The notes under the pieces: model-generated
Seen by the model: only the letters and a program-made list of their open reading frames with translations
Databases searched by the model: none
Told to the model about the DNA's origin: nothing
Source of the DNA: Kappaphycus alvarezii
Lineage: Eukaryota > Rhodophyta > Florideophyceae > Gigartinales > Solieriaceae
Length of the DNA stretch: 64,000 nucleotides
Assembly (NCBI GenBank): GCA_002205965.3
Contig: NADL03000478.1
Span: 1,141,001-1,205,000 of the forward strand
Direction: 5' to 3'
Program-made: the position numbers and the translations under genes
In this document: in pieces, positions 37,801-49,004 of the stretch
Position numbering within the stretch: position 1 is the stretch's first letter
How the letters are laid out: each line of letters starts with the position of its first letter

Positions 37801-40800
37801 TATCATATGTAAGCATTAATTTAATGTATATCATTCCAAATACTAAAAATGAAAATTTGTTCAAAATCATTAAGAATATAGAAAGTAGTAGCGAAATGCT
37901 TCCTTACCTGTATTAATTGCTTCAATTTCATGAAACCGCTGGGAGATTTTCCCCCTTATTTGGTCCTAAATATTGAAGGAGACCAGCTGTTCTCAAGTAT
38001 TTGGTCACGAAAGTCACTGAAATCAGCAATTTTGAACATTTTTGTATAAATGACCCGTATTACAATATTTTGAAATTTTTCACGAAAATTTTCGTACATT
38101 TACAAATTCTTGTGTACTTTCTGGGACAAATTTGAAATTCCAGCGAAGAATAATTTGGAATAGAAACAGCTTCAATAAATGACTAAACTAAATACGACCA
38201 GAAAAATTTATTAGTGATGGTAAAAATAAATGAAGAGTTACTCTGATTTCTTTCCTTCCCCCTAAGTTCATAGAAATTTTTGAAATGCATCAATTTAAAC
38301 TTCAGGAAGCAATATTTTTACACAATTATGAAAATATTGTTCCATTATTACCAAGATTTCATTTTAAAATGCTTCATCGGTATCTTTATATATTACTGGG
38401 ACACATATTACAAGGTAATTATTTAGTGGTATATATTTCGACCTTTATTTCATTTGAAATATATTAAAGCACAAAAATATCCACTATCTTGATGGAAGTT
38501 GATCATCCTTAAGATTTTAAAGTACTTTTCTCCGAATAATAGCGGCCACTCTTACCTTTTCAAGCTACAAGACTTTCTACGCAATTTTAACGAATTTTAT
38601 CAGTCTAAATCATAAGCTCTCCAGGTTGAAATAATTTAAAAGTATCATTCTTGTGCAGATACTTTGGACAAAGAATGATTCGAACGTTGGAAAGTGTTCA
38701 GAAAAGCACCCATTGACAATATCCTAAGTTATATAGTTAGTTGAACCTATAGACCTTAATTTAAACCAAAATGTAGAACATAATGACTTAATATGTCAAA
38801 ATAATCATCGAAATTTAATGAAGGCATTGGATGAAGAATGTAGTTGCTAAACTTCCTCAGATAGCTAAACTGTAGTCTAGAATATTAATAAATTCCAGAA
38901 AACAGAATAGAATTAGTTAGGAAGTGGTATTCTTAACAGATTGAAATATCTATATTCTCCATTATATTCTAAGTAGCCGTCTTCATTATTCTCTTTTAGA
39001 AGCACGCTCAATTTTTTTATCTTTTTGACGTCCCTCTTAAATTTTGATATATACCGTAGCCATTTAATTACTTGCTCAATGTTTTAGGTCTTTTTTGATT
39101 GCACCTTTCCCAAATCCGAAGGATATGTTTCACCTGCACCATGATTCATTTATTTCTCTAAGATTACAAAGAATCTCTTGAAAAGTTTATATTTCCTTAT
39201 AGGTGACAGTCTACCCTTACGGCATTTACTTATTGATACAAACGTGTGCACTCGGTTCATAGTTAGATTGAGATTAAGTTTTTTCAGGCAACAAATATCC
39301 AAAATATTATATCGCAGCTAGGGTTACATTAAGGATAAATATTTCATAAAATGACTCAAACTAAATCCTGTGGAAAGAAATAGTTACCCACCACACGCAT
39401 TTCATATAAGAATTATTAGTTTCAGACGTCAATTACGCTTCAAATTCTTCTTGAAAGCTTTTATTTGAACCTATAGTATATTTTGTAGGAGCTTATTCCA
39501 TACTCGAAACTTTGAATCTTTATAAGTGCACTTCACTGGATTTGTTAAAGTTTATATCCATGTAATGACGCTTCATAAGAATCCTGTGACGTGGAAAATA
39601 TTAGACGATACTTTAATCGATTCCTGTGTGAAATTTTTTGGATACGTGAACAAGTGAGTTTAAAGATTCATCTGCGACGGCGCTCATAGCGTAAATGGGC
39701 CTTCGTGAAATGTCTTTTCTTATAATCAAGGCTTTTCATGTTAATACTGCTTAAATAGAATGATTCACACCCGGATTTGAAATACGGTAGTTATTTCTTA
39801 AATATATAACGACATCAGCGGTTACAGCACTAAAAGTATCAACTCTTATTTTTCATGAGTATACGATAGCAAAAAAATTCGTTCACACTGTGAAAATTTT
39901 TGTCGGCCCGGAAGGCATTTTCAGAATCTGCATTGTTCTTTTCAATATGAGGCTAGTAGTTCTGTTCCTATTTTTAAACTGCGGAAATCGTATTCAAAAT
40001 TAACGCGTTTTTCAGGGCATATATTATGGTTCTCGGAAGTCCTCAATATTGCAAAAAAACATAGCACCCATTTCATAGTTCATATAACTCAAGTATTTGT
40101 ATAGTGTAGGTACTTTTCCTTTCTGGTGCAAACTTTAATCTCACCGAATAGCCATACTTACCGGATACGTCTAAATCTCAAGGACCTCATTCCTTATTCC
40201 ATTAAAGTTGAATGAAACTACTAATTATAATGCTCTCACCACTCTTCCTCTTCTGCGGAGGTCAATCGGCGCTGATAATTTCCATTTCTTCCTCATCCCG
40301 AGTATCTGCATTAAAATAATGCTGAATATCCATTGGAGATGGATATATTGTTGAAATAAATCTTCAAGATCGGTATGAGATGCTAACTGAATCATATATC
40401 CAGTTATGGTAATAAATTAAACAAGAGAAATACTTCTGCAGTAACTGTATGGGGCATTTTGATAGAAAATTTCGGCCTCTGAATTGTTTTTTACTTCGTC
40501 TGATAGCCGCAACTCTTTTTCCTTTAATAATGATCTATGTTATAATTAAGTAAGGAGTTCAGTAAATATATTTACTCATCTGTCATTTCTAGTGTATACT
40601 TGGGTCTTAATTATGTACTTTCTTTTCTTAACTTCTGTAGTTACAAGCATATCGTACTCACTTAGCTTTATCTATAAGCCCAGACATCAGTTCCAGTTCC
40701 ATTAATTACATTACAATTCTTTTTTGGTACCCTTCTACTTGCTGCTAGAGCGGGGAAAAGTTTGAGTGTTTTACTCTTGGAAGATATATCCGATCTAGAG

Positions 40801-41000
40801 TGTAGTGCCATCTGCGCCTGTCGCATCATTGCACATTACCTAACAAGTTGACTGGGTTTCATCCAGCATATCTGTTACAGTAGGGGAACCCCCGGTGCCA
40901 CCCTCTTCTGTTACACTTCCTTCGGAGGATAACTCAATCAACTGAGCCTTTGGCCTTGTAATCTATGATCTTGGCAACAAGAACTTTTCTCTTTTCTAAA
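34877..41000. other. AT-rich gene desert, right arm
   Basis: There is no recognisable gene. In six hand-counted 60-base lines between 36.7 and 40.3 kb the plus strand has A112, T140, G38, C70, so it is pyrimidine-rich (about 30% GC), the opposite of the left arm. No tandem satellite was noticed by eye. Confidence 0.7.
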
Positions 41001-43575
41001 GTCTTCGCTTTTTTCCAGACTTACCGCCCTCCCTCTCCTAAGGTCCATTCGGAAGCTATCGATATTCCTGGGATATTACACCTACTTTTCTGTCATTTTT
41101 CTCCAAAAAAGTGAGGCTATTTACATAGCTTCCTGGTGCAAGTGGTCCAATTCTGGACACGCCTTATCATTCCGTCAAAACGGCAACTTTAAATCAGAAA
41201 TGATTATAAAAGTACCGGAGAGTCTAAATAGGTCAATGTTTATCTTTATCCACCTTTATCTCCGGTTCCTTTTCGTTACTCCATCATGTGTCCCATTTTC
41301 TAATAGACCTGAGTTGTATTGCTTCGCGTTCCTCTAGACATTCGCATTTTGAAATGATATACAACCAAGACGGTTAGGTTGCCCCTTAAAGGATCAATGA
41401 GTGTGGGTGAGGAGGAATAAAGAATGGGTTCTCTGTTAAGATATCAGGCTGAGAACAGCGGGGAGTTTGAATTCATATGTCGGAAGGTTATCCAACGCAA
41501 AAAGTTAAGCAAACGTAATATTTTCATGGGTTACCATTGTTGTAGCGCACACTGGTTACTATCGTATTGCATATAGCTCAACTGAGAACACTTGTTTTTG
41601 TTTTCTTAACGTCTCATTCGGTGTCGAAAACGAAAGGTCGATAGAGTGTAACGTTAGTGCTGATAATAATATGCACACTTCACAACAACCTTCAATTACA
41701 TGTCGCAGCTGTGCGCTTCTCTAATATTATTTCTGTGTCAAACTCACAGACTGTAGCAAATTATATTGTACAAAGTTTTGTTACTTGCTGAGTGACGATT
41801 CTAGTACTATGTAGTTAGCGGACACCCGTTTTACTGATGCCATAAAGCTACCACCAGTACTATGTAGTTAACAGCGCAGAGGCATAGGGTTGCCTTTGAC
41901 CGAGTCGCGTTTCCGCCACGACAATCTTACGTGAGTGCAAGCACGATACTGTGATGTCACAGCTGCTCACCGAGCCTGTCTTAGCAAAGTAAAGTAGGAC
42001 CAATAGGACCATGAATCATGGATAATCATGATTGCTGTAAGTGACAACCTAAGAGGAAAATTAAATGTAAATCTCACTCGTTGGGTATCGCTGTGGTCAC
42101 AACAGTTTCGACTATTTTGCAGCTACTCGAGGGTACAACGAAGTTAACGAAGTTACGAAAAGCTTGAAGGAAGTTTGTTAGGTGTTGGTAAAATTGGTAT
42201 TGATCTTTGCGATAACTGTAAATATGCCCCCGAGTGGATCAATGAAAGCATACTAATGTTTAAAGCGAGATAAGAGAGCCCTTTGGATCATTCTAACTCA
42301 AAGTACTGCTGTCAAGTTTCGAAAAATGGTCTTCATTGAAATGCGGAAAGTGAAAGGGAAGTGCCCAAACTGAAAAGCATAACAAAATCGGAACGTCTCC
42401 TTAGGTTGTCCGTTTACTCGTGAATCTTGTCAAAGAAGGCATCAATTGCAAGGGTAGTGCCTATATTGACTATTACAGCTGCTAAAAAAAGCGCAGTATT
42501 CTGGTTGAGTCGCTTTTTTTATCATAGATGTGGAAAGGGGATGTAAAAGCGTGGTTGTAGTTCAATTGAGTTGAATGTCATGATGAAAAGCGTGTTACGT
42601 CAGGAGATATAGAATTGTTTACGGACGAGAGATATGTGCTGTAGACACAACACCCGAAGGTCTGCTGTGAGATACTAGGAAATGTGCTGGGTGTTTTTTC
42701 TTTCTTTTGTCTCCCGAGAATGGCGGGGGTTAGGTTGCGAAAAAATAAAGCACGCGGTCTGTAGAATTGGGAAAAGGGGTTAAAGCGTAGTGAGTCATCT
42801 AAAAAGTGTAGCGCGGGAGATAGTGCAATTATTCCTTGTTTCTTTGACACTTGTCGGCAAGTAAGGGCATTGGCTTCCAATGTACTCATACTTTTGTTGT
42901 GGCTGCGTTCTTGGGAAAACGAGGAGGGGCATCCATTGTGCACGAATTTTGTCGACGTGCCAGGGGTATGGCACGCGATAGAATGACTGAAGTTGTCCCT
43001 AATATTCAGTATTACAGATTCTTGTGAAATCTCGATGCACCTGATGCATGTCGAATGTTGTCAGCTTGAAATAAAACAGCTCACCTCTGTGGCTGATAAG
43101 CAGAATTAGCCAAACCACAGCATTGTCCATCTGCGCACTGCACAGGGACGCTGCCGAAGTATCGTAAAACAAGCAGTTACGCGCGGGTAATTGGGACCAA
43201 ATCGCGGCATAGTATCGCGAGGGACACAAGACATATGCGGGTTTAGCGGCGTCATGTTGATGCACAAAGATGAAATGCAGGCGATGAGGGTTGAGAAGTT
43301 ATGATCAAGCTTGGAGATGGCATTGAAATGATTGTATCGTTTTTCATTTCTGTGACGACGACCAAAATCCGGAAAATTGAGATAGTAGAAAACGCAAGTG
43401 TTTGGTAGGGCAAAAAGAATCGTGCTGTAAGCGGCAATACCCAGCAATAGTTTGGTGATTTTATCCTAGAAATGTTTGCGGGGATCATAAACTGCAGTTT
43501 CATGACCACAGGTGAGATAAACTGGTCCAGTGGACGATATGACGAAAAGTACCCAGGTGAGCAAAGGAATAAACA

Positions 43576-43695
43576 ATGCAATAGCTGTATAGCATTTGAC
43601 AACGTGACTTTGGAACAGCCAGAGGCACGTGTGGTAAGAGCAAGGTAAAGCAATGCAATAGCTGTACAACAGTTGAAAAAGGGACTTTGGGGCAG
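43576..43695. repeat. Imperfect tandem duplication, period about 75 bases
   Basis: Two copies share CAATGCAATAGCTGTA, a following T-T-G-A core and a GACTTTGG block, starting at about 43576 and 43651. No function is evident. Confidence 0.55.
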
Positions 43696-44866
43696 GTTGG
43701 TACCAACCAAAGGAAAGGATGCCAGGGCTAATGCAAGGTGTTCATGCTCGAAGAGTGCAATCTAATTATTACGGCAGTAAAAAGTAAAGATCGGGAATGG
43801 ATGAGAGAAGCGTGGCAGAAGTGGGCGACAATTCAAACTGTTGAGAGTCTATTTTCCAACAAGAACGTATGCGGGACTTGATGTTGGTCGCGCAATGCAG
43901 AACGAGAAAAGGTGTCAATCGGGGCAAGGGTGGAGCAAGGGAAACGATCGAAACATATCGTCATTCTGAAAGTCGCGGTGTATATCCATAGACGTTTTGA
44001 GAAGGCAATAGAGTGCGGAAATGTCGGAAATTGCACGTGGAAAACCGGGATGAGCAAATAGGGCGGATAGGTAGCTGTTCTGTACCCGTTAGCATGACGG
44101 TCAAGAATAGTCGCACGGGGTGTCCTCGAGGTTGTACTGTATTCTTTGTGCGCCACAAGTTATCAATTGACAGGCGAAAGAAGAGGGATGTGGCGCAAGA
44201 ACATGTGATGAACCCTGACTATGGACGTCTGGAACCAACGGTGGCAGTTTTGCGTGGTATGTTACTGCAGATGCGAAATGTTGGGCATGCTATGCTTGCA
44301 GGTTATGGTGACCGTGAAAGTACAAAATATGGCAAAGACGGCACCAAATGGCGATGGCCATTCGATTGCAATGGAGATAGCAACAAGCACGAGTCTTGCT
44401 GTCCAGATGGCAATCCCAAGTGGAGCTAAAGTACCCTTGGAAGGGCATGTTTCCGTGGATTGCCCGACGATTGAATGCCCAGGCAGTGATTCAAGTAGCG
44501 ACGAGGTAGACACAATCTCCTGGAGCACTTGGTGCATTTGCAGTGCAGTCTAGTGCAGCAGTAATCCACTTGTGGCAGGTACAGCTGCGGTTCAATTGGG
44601 AGAAATGTTAGGGATAGGGATGGGTTGCGGGTGGAAGGCCATAGACTGGTGATCAGCGCTGTCGTCAGGTTTGAATAGTTGGAGGAGTGACAGGCATGCA
44701 GGAAGAAGCGAGTTGGAAGCTGTGAATAGATTAATCTGCCAATACAGGAACCGTCTCTTCAAGTCCAAAGAGAAACACAAGACAATACAGCAATGCACTC
44801 ACAGCGCTATACATCCAGCAAGGACGCATGACCAACTTGGAACTTGGCACTTTTTGTCGTCCCTTC

Positions 44867-44902
44867 ACTGTACAGTACAGTACTGTACAGTAACAGTACT
44901 GC
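44867..44902. repeat. CAGTA/TACTG pentamer array upstream of TMEM115
   Basis: Alternating TACAG and TACTG units form nested GTAC palindromes, about 225 bases before the proposed TMEM115 start. Confidence 0.65.
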
Positions 44903-45124
44903 AGGCCTTTCATTCCTTACACTGCAATCCACTGGTGTGCAATATCCACATCGTGATCGGTGATCGTTGTCATGACGTCCTTGTCATCACAATCCTCCAC
45001 CTCGCAGCTTCGTTCTCCAACCGTCGCTACCGTACCATCCAACCCGTTGCTCCCTACCCGTCTTTACCTTACCGGTCCCGCGACGTTCGCCGTCATCTCT
45101 TCCCACCTCATCCTCTGTCATCCG

Positions 45125-46253
45125 ATGGACCCTACCCAACAGGTTTGTTTCTTCCAGCCACCTCCTCCCTCTCCAACCCTTTCCAACAAACTACACAACT
45201 AACCACAACACCACTTTCATATTCCACTCATCCCTCACCCCTCCGCCTCCACCTCACCTTGCTGCCGTTCTTTGAAACAGGATCCCCCTCCTTCCACCCC
45301 AAAACTCACCCGCATTCTCACCGTCCTCCAACTTATTCTCTCCCTCCTCTCTCAACCGCAGCTTCTCGGTTCTCGCTTACCAACTCCTTTGCCCTCCTTC
45401 CCCTATCCACCATCGGTGCCTCCAAAGTCTGGAATGTCGTCACCGCCGGCTTTTTCGAACTCAATCCCATCCTCGCCCTCTTCAATGCCACCTTGTTCTA
45501 TACCATTGCCCGCTGGATCGAAACGTCCTGGGGCTCTCCACTCTTTCTCGTCTACCTCCTTTTCGTCAATGCCATCGCAGGCGTCTTCACCTACGCCCTT
45601 ATGCTCGTAGCCTACCTTTTAACCCAGATAGATCGCTTTCTGTACGTCAAACCTTTTGCATTCTTCCATCCCACAACCTCGCAACTTGTCATACATCTAA
45701 CTCCCCATCACCTTAGATTCTCTCCTGTTGCCACTACGAACGCCATGTGCGTCGCCCTCCTCATCGCAGTGAAACAACTCATCCCCGACCATGAGATCGG
45801 CATTTACAACCTCAAACTCCCCGCCTCCGCTCTCCCCTCTGCTATCTCACCTTCACCACTCTTCTTACACTCCTCCGTCTCATCTCCCTCGCACATTTCT
45901 CCTTCACCGTTGCCGCCTTTCAATCCTCCTGGGTCTATCTTCGTTTCTTCCAACGTCGCAACGGCGTTCGCGGCGATCTCTCCGAAACATTCGCCTACGC
46001 CTCACTCTTTCCGGAACCCCTTCGCACCATCGTCGCCATCTTTGCTAACTTTGCATTTATGCTTTTCAAGCCGCTACTCACCGCCGGCCTCGATGCAACC
46101 CAAGATTCGCAAAATATTCCGCAGCAACAAGTCCCAGTATCAAAGTCCGCCTCCATTGATGCCGAGCGCCGGAGGCAACGTGCTTTAAAGGCTCTGGACG
46201 AACGTCTCAATGCCAATGTCACCGACGAGGCCAAACCAGATACTGCTGTGTAA
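45125..46253 (+). CDS. TMEM115: TMEM115-like Golgi membrane protein (introns and frame changes)
   Basis: The rhomboid-like TMEM115 family acts in retrograde Golgi traffic. Clear landmarks: a first helix (L-T-R-I-L-T-V-L-Q); W-N-V-V-T-A-G-F-F-E; a W-G-S-P segment; A-L-L-I-A-V-K-Q; S-S-W-V-Y-L-R-F-F-Q-R; G-D-L-S-E-T-F-A-Y-A; and the C-terminal D-A-E-R-R-R-Q-R-A-L-K-A-L-D-E-R-L block, very close to animal TMEM115. Proposed structure: a short first exon from ATG 45125 to 45142, an intron 45143-45280 (GTTTGT...CAG), and a second intron 45642-45716 (GTACGT...TAG, 75 bases, phase 2). After splicing, the frame still changes twice, near 45345-45380 and at a C run near 45834-45837. The start exon is the least certain part. 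The gene is convergent with NOT3, about 190 bases apart. Confidence 0.8.
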
Positions 46254-46442
46254 AGAATACAAGCATTTCTTTCCTCGTCGCATGTTCCCAGTCGTCATAC
46301 TATTCTGACCTAGTAGAGCAATTGCAGCAGCCGCTTCCACAACCTCATGAGCGCGATGGACGATCGCGTCTCTGTTAACGTCACTTTAATCGAATGACAC
46401 TATGTGCACAAGACATATGCGGCGACAGACACATATCGCACC

Positions 46443-48284
46443 TTACACAAGCTCATCCTCTAGGAAGCGATACTCAAAGTTGAACTCGGACTTGATCCTC
46501 TGACACCAACCTGACCCCTGCCCCCGCACCACTACGTTCGCGTAATCAAAGTAGATAAAAGTTCCAGTCTCATATTCATCCGTTGACACCTTGGGCTCAT
46601 CATGCCTCTGAAACCAAGTCAGATACTTCTTGTGAAACCGCCACCCCTGCCTCTTCAGCTCCGTTGCTGCCAAGTACTGCTGGTAAGTGCCTTGCTGGTA
46701 GTAAAAAATGAAGAACAAAGTGTCCGGATCAAACTGCTCAAAGACTTCGCGACTGTCGAAAACGGGTGCTGGAACAGACGGGAAGCTCGGTGGGGTAGCC
46801 ACAGGGTTTCGAGGGGACGCTGCCGCTGGCGCCGCTGTCCCGCTGCCCAAATTCCTCGTTGAAGGATTCTGTCTTGGTGCTGTCGAGGGGTTCTCAGGCA
46901 TGTACATCATCGCTGCTTCTATTGCGGCCACGGTGGGATCCATAGTGCCCAACTTGGCGTTAAGCTTCGCAGCATGGACATCTTGCTGATTTGTACTCGT
47001 TGCCAATGGCCTTCCCCTTTGTGGATCTTCCGTGTTCGGTAGTTCCGCGTCGACGTGACCTATCGCTCCTGTACCCTCTGTTACATCCCGCGGTGTCACC
47101 GTCGCGGGTGTTGCCCGTATGTTTGGTAACCCATCCATAGATGGTCTCGATGTGTTGACATGCCGAGGGATGGCATTTTCCACTGACAGTCCGTTACTTG
47201 CGACTGCGGGTTTCAGACCTGTCGAGGTTGTTGTGGCACCACCCTTGACTACACTACTTAACAACGGGGCATTCTGATTGCGATGCGGATTAGGTTCTCT
47301 CCCGAGTGGAGCCGCCGTTGCCGCTCTCGGTGAATGTGCATTGGAAGCGGGAGGTGATCGATCACCTACCCGTGAGTTCTTCGGAGACGAGGCGTTTCGC
47401 AGTGGTATTGTGGTGGAGTTGGTCATCTTGCTATTAGTTGTATTAGTGGCCGAAAGTCGACTCCCGCGCGTATTCCTTGGTGATGTAGGCCCTTTCTTAT
47501 CCCTGACAGAGGAATGATTTCCGTTCGAAGCGGTGGAGGTGTCATTGTCATCGCGATCGACTTTTGAGACCTTTTTCGTGGTTGTGGGTAATGGAACGGA
47601 GTCAAGACTGAGAAAGTCGTACATTTCGTCATCTTCGAAAAAGTCGGGATCCTGATGGCTTTCGACGTAGTAATCGACGCTTTCCTTCAAGTCGGAGGCC
47701 TCCTCAGGGGTAATACCATCATTGTAGACAGCTCTCAAGACTCTTTCCAGCATGCCAACATGATACTCATGTCTTGCAATCTGCTCCTTCAAATCGGCGA
47801 CTCGTGGGTTTTCTTCGCTTCGCTTTTTCCGCTTTCCTGAATTCAAAGTCTCTATTTCGGCTTCCATTTCCTCGGCTTGCTCCTTGAGAGTGGAAATACG
47901 GGCTTGGACCCATGTGCCAAAGGCGGCCTTTGCTTTTTGGCGAGGATCAGTTCGATCCTGAGCTAGTCCCTCTTTGGAGAATGCCTTTGTCTTTGTTTCC
48001 TTTTCGCAAATCTTAAACTTTTCCATCTTTTCTTCAATTAGCTTGCGTTTTGAGTCTAGTTTTGTCTTATCCTTGATGGAGCTGTCATTTTGCCAAGTCT
48101 TGATCTGATCGCGAAGACGTTGAAGTTTCTTAATCTCCTTCTTCAGGTCTCCCTCATACTTTTCCTTTTGAGCCGTGGTTGCGGCGGAATAAACTTTGTC
48201 CCAAATCTGTTCGAATACATCGACTCCCTCATCAACCTTTTTCAAAACGCGCTCAATCTCACCCTGCAACTTTCTGCTTGCCAT
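46443..48284 (-). CDS. CNOT3: CCR4-NOT complex subunit NOT3/NOT5
   Basis: This intact 613-residue protein needs no intron. Residues 1 to about 240 form the charged, coiled-coil Not3 N-terminal domain, with R-K-L-Q-x-E-I-E-R-V-L-K-K-V-x-E-G-V near the start as in yeast Not3/Not5. A low-complexity S/T/N/P-rich linker follows. The NOT-box domain fills residues 514-613, with F-E-Q-F-D-P-D-T-L-F-F, Y-Y-Q-Q-G-T-Y-Q-Q-Y-L-A-A, W-F-Q-R-H and F-E-Y-R-F-L-E-D at the end. The CCR4-NOT complex deadenylates mRNA and regulates transcription and decay. Length is within the family range. It is divergent to the cryptochrome-like gene and shares its upstream region. Confidence 0.95.
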   Translation of the reverse strand: MASRKLQGEIERVLKKVDEGVDVFEQIWDKVYSAATTAQKEKYEGDLKKEIKKLQRLRDQIKTWQNDSSIKDKTKLDSKRKLIEEKMEKFKICEKETKTKAFSKEGLAQDRTDPRQKAKAAFGTWVQARISTLKEQAEEMEAEIETLNSGKRKKRSEENPRVADLKEQIARHEYHVGMLERVLRAVYNDGITPEEASDLKESVDYYVESHQDPDFFEDDEMYDFLSLDSVPLPTTTKKVSKVDRDDNDTSTASNGNHSSVRDKKGPTSPRNTRGSRLSATNTTNSKMTNSTTIPLRNASSPKNSRVGDRSPPASNAHSPRAATAAPLGREPNPHRNQNAPLLSSVVKGGATTTSTGLKPAVASNGLSVENAIPRHVNTSRPSMDGLPNIRATPATVTPRDVTEGTGAIGHVDAELPNTEDPQRGRPLATSTNQQDVHAAKLNAKLGTMDPTVAAIEAAMMYMPENPSTAPRQNPSTRNLGSGTAAPAAASPRNPVATPPSFPSVPAPVFDSREVFEQFDPDTLFFIFYYQQGTYQQYLAATELKRQGWRFHKKYLTWFQRHDEPKVSTDEYETGTFIYFDYANVVVRGQGSGWCQRIKSEFNFEYRFLEDELV

Positions 48285-49004
48285 GGCGAGTTTGCGAGCA
48301 AATAAAGAGTGGTTGGGAGCAAAAGTGACAAGCCGATACGTGCAAGACTAGCGAGTGGTGATTGAAACGGCAAGTACGCGTGGAGCGGTGAGGTGTAGAC
48401 CAGGGGCAATCGACAAGTTGATATCGTCCAAAGAGTTTGAAAAAGTTGACAAGTAAACTGGGAACGGGACAGAAATTGTCGGCTTGGTGAGAAGTAGGTT
48501 GCTCCAAAGGAGGCGCTCCCCCAAGATGCGATGAAGGAAGGGGAGCGGACGGGTTGAGACAAAAATAGTTTTGGGCAGAGTTGGCGCTCTTTTATTTTCG
48601 TTTCCGGATACGACGAATCCGGTTCGGTGAGACAAATCGAAAAGAGAATGCCGATGAGGTTTCGCTGCATAAGGATGAATGATGATTTGCAACAAATACT
48701 GCACTTAGGTACAGTGCTTTGCACAAGACGCAAATTCCAAGGTTTCCAAACACAGTCAATACACACTTTTGCGTATGGTATTCTGTACTATACTGTACTG
48801 TACTGTACTTTACTGTACTGTATTCTGCTGAAAATATCCAGTGTGCCGACTAATCCCTCCAGGACGCATTCCGAAACCTCGAGACAATGATACAACTAGT
48901 ACACGTGTACATTTTTGGAAAAAGACAACCTGTCCTCCAATGGTTTACCTGCTGATCTCATTGCATGATCTTTGATCCTGATCTTAACATTCATCTCACA
49001 TTGA
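48285..49004. promoter_or_regulatory. Shared upstream region of NOT3 and the cryptochrome-like gene
   Basis: The interval is divergent and contains the TACTG array at 48784-48822, roughly midway. I assign no other motif. Confidence 0.35.
48784..48822. repeat. TACTG pentamer array
   Basis: About seven consecutive TACTG-like units with one-base interruptions lie between two divergent genes. Confidence 0.7.

Larger units (their letters stand above)
41001..45124. other. Transition zone, gene-poor
   Basis: GC rises gradually. A 15-base direct repeat (AGTACTATGTAGTTA) occurs at 41803-41817 and 41856-41870, and an imperfect tandem duplication occurs at about 43576-43695. Minus-strand frames of 107-152 codons at 42.6-44.2 kb have no recognised similarity. 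The last 260 bases include the CAGTA array in front of TMEM115. Confidence 0.4.

Noticed and set aside
25741-41000. AT-rich block as an inserted organelle genome fragment
   Set aside because: No organelle rRNA, tRNA or protein gene is recognisable in any frame, and reading frames are uniformly short.
41803-41870. 15-bp direct repeat as a target-site duplication of a small transposon
   Set aside because: Only about 38 bases lie between the copies, with no inverted ends; too little to call an element.
43106-44156. Minus-strand frames with hydrophobic stretches that might be a membrane protein
   Set aside because: Frames overlap in conflicting registers, no family is recognisable and part coincides with a tandem duplication.
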